From: Prosapia bicincta
Taxonomy: Eukaryota; Arthropoda; Insecta; Hemiptera; Cercopidae
Assembly: GCA_036971475.1 (NCBI GenBank)
Contig: JBAIZL010000002.1
Coordinates: 230,171,143 to 230,235,142, forward strand
Reading direction: 5' to 3'
DNA length: 64,000 nucleotides
Position numbers and translations under genes: made by a program. How positions within the stretch are numbered: position 1 is the stretch's first letter; the number at the start of each line of letters is the position of its first letter. This document shows, piece by piece, positions 61,064 through 64,000 of the stretch. The notes under the pieces are model-generated. The model worked only from the letters and a program-made list of their open reading frames with translations, was not told where the DNA came from and made no database searches.

Positions 61064-63050
61064 GTTATTTTTACGATGTCAATTTTATATGGTTCGAAAT
61101 TAGCTATTTAATTCATTTCAATTAATTGCCTTATTCACAGTTTATCATTTACCTAAACGGGAGTAAAATACAGACTAACAACCTTTACCAAAAGAAACAG
61201 AACGCTGCCGCGTACCTAATCATGCATTTACCCCACGTAACGTAGTCACGATTCAAACTCACATTTTCACTTGACCGATCACTGACAAAAGTATCGGGCA
61301 AGTCGTGTTTTTGGTAACCGAAAAATAAAGATAAGCCACGAGTTTAAGAGTTGCCAGTCATGTTTAAGGGTAGTTTCTGCTGACATCACTGTATAACATC
61401 CCCTCGCTAGGGGTGAGATTGCACTTCCGTGTTATAGTAATGACTATATTCTAAAATCAACCCTTAGCCAGAAAATCCATATCGGTGGTGTGATTTAAGA
61501 GTAAGCTAGAGTATATTGCATTTTTAATAGAAGCGTTCAAGTATAATTTTATTTTTATTTTAAAATATTGTTTATTATTATCAAACACAGGCTTTTCGTT
61601 TACGAAAGTTTAATATTTGTAATAAGAACGAAATTATATTCCTTTTATATTTTCTGTGTTATTACTATATCGTAGCCACCTTTCGGAGTTGTGTTGGAAC
61701 CCCGGGGAATATTTCATCGTTCCTCTTTATATCTAGATCTTTCTTCTAAGACTAATTGATGAGTTATGGTAATTAAATATTAAATTATTATATTGATCAT
61801 TTATGATCAGAATAAAAATACTTCCTAACGTAGCCAATTTGTTACTTATCAAATTTACTTTGTTTTTCCTTATGACTTTATACAGGCTTGTAACTAAATA
61901 TAAAAACAATAATAAATCCCTACACTTTATGGTTAATACATGGGATTTATTAATATTTAACACTTTTCATACTAAGGAATAGTTCCGATACTCGTGATAA
62001 ATTAACCATTAGATAAGTTATCGTATGGGAATTGAAAAATATCTGAAGTTGATTTTTAATAAACCAATTATTGTGATTGAACTACAATTTAAAATGTAAA
62101 CTTTTATGTTGGTAATGTTTAATTTTTAAATATCTTAACTTATACCTTACTCCTATATTTACGCCTACTTAGCCTATGTCTTTGTTTCATTCAAAATTCA
62201 TTTAATGATTTTACAATCATTCACTGTTACTAAAGTTAATGCAGTGTATACTATTTCTAAATATAGAAGAAATTGTGTTTGATTATTATTTAAATATAAC
62301 CTTCAAATAACCTTTAAATTAAGACTCAGTATCAACCTTGCGTAATATTAACTATGTACTATATTAATATTAACTAATATAAACTATGGACAATTAGTCG
62401 ATTTTCGATGTGACGGAAACGGTCATAATCTGATGTCTGAAGTTTTTCCATTTCGAAAAATGTTATTGTTGACACTACAGATAGTAACACTTCTAAAATA
62501 CTTGAAGCATGCAATTTCTTTCTTATTTACACGGGATATTTTTGCTATAGACATTAGGCTACATAACAGAGAATAAGGATAACCGTATAGTTAAAATAGG
62601 GATATTAAAAAAAAGTAATTAAACGTGAAAAATTTTAAAATGAATTTGTTACAAAATACTGTTTTAAATAAAATGTCTTGACCAAAATCATTAAGTCACA
62701 TATTAGAAAGTGACGATATAATTTTATGCGAGCTATTGAGAGATTAGTAAATGAATGGATACAGGAATGTTTTCCATTTGTTACAGAAGCGGTACCGTAC
62801 CGTATATTTTACGACAGATAATAAAGTACTCGACCTAATATGTATTCTAGTTGGGTAAAAAATTGCTCAATTTGGTGACAAAACCGAGAAGCAATTATTA
62901 CAACGGTTATAGTCAATGGTGTCGAGAAAAGATCGTAATATTGTCTCTTTAAGATTAAACACTCCAAGGCATAAAAACGTAACGTGTCAGACAGAGAGGT
63001 TATGTCTTGCCGCCTGCCGTCTTCTCTCTCCCACTAATGATTCTGTGTGC
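61064..63050. other. AT-rich non-coding stretch
   Basis: No gene or mobile element recognised. Composition is slightly richer in G and C at about 61190-61450. Confidence 0.4.
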
Positions 63051-63207
63051 AGGAGGAAATGAGCAGACTTCACAGATCATTCCGTTGAGGAAGAGGGTAG
63101 ATGTGGATGCCAAACTGTGCGAGAGAGACCGAAAATATGTACTCGATATTGTGAAGGAAGGTTATGTGACGTCATCAAAAGTCAAAGGGATAAATGTTGG
63201 TTTATAG
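63051..63207 (+). other. Weak candidate terminal exon
   Basis: A plausible 3' splice site (ccgtcttctctctcccacta, branch-point-like ctaat, then ctgtgtgcag) ends at 63050. The open frame that follows contains EQTSQIIPLRKRVDVDAKL and is more balanced in composition than its surroundings, with a stop at 63205-63207. I recognise no family and no partner exon. It could equally be an old repeat or chance. Confidence 0.15.
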
Positions 63208-63209
63208 GA

Positions 63210-63595
63210 GTTATTTTGAAGAAACATGCAAACATAATGTTTTGAAAATGTTAAAGAGAAAATTTTATGGACAATTTTTGAGCAACGTAATTTTATGGAA
63301 ATAGAAATCCGTTTGTTTGCATAACATTTTGCCGTTACTCTTTAATTATCGGAAATATCTAATAACTTGAATACTTTTCTTAAATAATTAAATGGAAGAA
63401 TTTCATAAACAAAACAGTTTTTCAATTTATAATAATATTTAAATGCAATAAATATATTAATTTAACTGCATTCAATGTTTAGTTATTTTATTATAAACTG
63501 TTTAAAATTTACTATTTTGTTATTATTAGACTACTAGAAATAATATTTTCTCTTAATTCTTTTATTTTTGCGCTATCAAACTCATACATATTAAA
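63210..63595. other. AT-rich non-coding stretch
   Basis: Nothing recognised. Confidence 0.4.
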
Positions 63596-63630
63596 ACACA
63601 CACACACACACACACACACTAACACAGAAT

Positions 63631-63700
<70 letters not shown>

Positions 63701-63702
63701 TA
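63596..63702. repeat. (CA)n and (TA)n microsatellite
   Basis: A short CA tract (63596-63619), a 20-base spacer, then about 57 bp of TA and a few CA repeats. Confidence 0.95.
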
Positions 63703-64000
63703 TATTTTCTTATATACTGTAGGGTATGTATGAAAATATTATAGAAATATATTACTATATATATTTGCAATTACTACTTCGAAATTTGAAATTGAGGATT
63801 AAAATTATTTATTAATAATTTTAGTAATATTTTCTTTAAACAAATGGTAGTTTTAATTTAAATTTTTAATGCATGAATTTGTTTAGTCTAATGCTTTAAT
63901 GCGTTGAATATGAATATGTTTATTTTTCAATTTTGGTTTGTTTTTCTTGTTTTGGAAGATAAATAACAATTGACACTCTTAAATTAATTCCCTCATTGGC

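Noticed and set aside
60599..61111. Open frames of 96-126 codons
   Set aside because: Mostly dipeptide repeats from the TA, CA and TG tracts.

Overview
The window reads as intergenic or intronic DNA from an AT-rich invertebrate animal genome. I found no intact host gene, no RNA gene and no bacterial-type operon. The eukaryotic assignment rests on long (CA)n, (TA)n and (GA)n microsatellites, a roughly 224-bp satellite, and decayed copies of animal transposon classes: hAT, Merlin, piggyBac, Helitron, an R1-like LINE and a Penelope-like element (PLE). The motif 'taggccta' is scattered throughout, as in several arthropod and other marine or invertebrate genomes. An arthropod is my leaning, not a conclusion.

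Layout. 1-6000: non-coding DNA with TA/CA tracts, one 21-bp-arm hairpin and the first copy of an unclassified interspersed repeat. 6016-7305: a decayed hAT element with a perfect 8-bp target duplication (TSD). 7314-16330: microsatellites, a 240-bp inverted repeat (11530-11770), a ~670-bp TG tract (12703-13372) and the second copy of the unclassified repeat (15850-16330). 21700-22465: a 33-bp minisatellite with a higher-order duplication. 23057-24436: two inverted-repeat insertions, one carrying a good hammerhead-ribozyme-like fold. 26769-27115: a tail-to-tail inverted repeat with a hammerhead-like motif in each arm, abutting the 3' end of a dead R1-like LINE (27140-29355, minus strand). 34865-35612: a 748-bp Merlin-type element with perfect 34-bp terminal inverted repeats (TIRs), a perfect 8-bp TSD and an open 153-codon internally deleted transposase. 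36521-37865: six tandem copies of a ~224-bp satellite. 44914-47817: a composite PLE (reverse transcriptase plus GIY-YIG endonuclease on the minus strand, a second GIY-YIG fragment on the plus strand) bounded by inverted tails and an 11-bp TSD-like repeat. 48520-50890: a decayed Helitron on the minus strand with a 140-bp insertion nested in it. 54787-56074: a piggyBac remnant. 56080-64000: microsatellites and otherwise featureless AT-rich DNA, with one weak exon candidate at 63051-63207.

The genes do not work together. They are independent mobile elements at different stages of decay. The most interesting theme is the recurrence of hammerhead-like motifs (CTGAWGA, a stem, GAAA, then a short palindrome) inside at least three inverted-repeat insertions, plus a half-motif in the PLE tail. 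Hammerhead ribozymes are known components of Penelope-like elements and related small retroelements. The 140-bp insertion inside the Helitron belongs to the same family as the best hammerhead locus and has an 11-bp TSD, so the family has moved. The freshest-looking insertion by sequence is the Merlin element.
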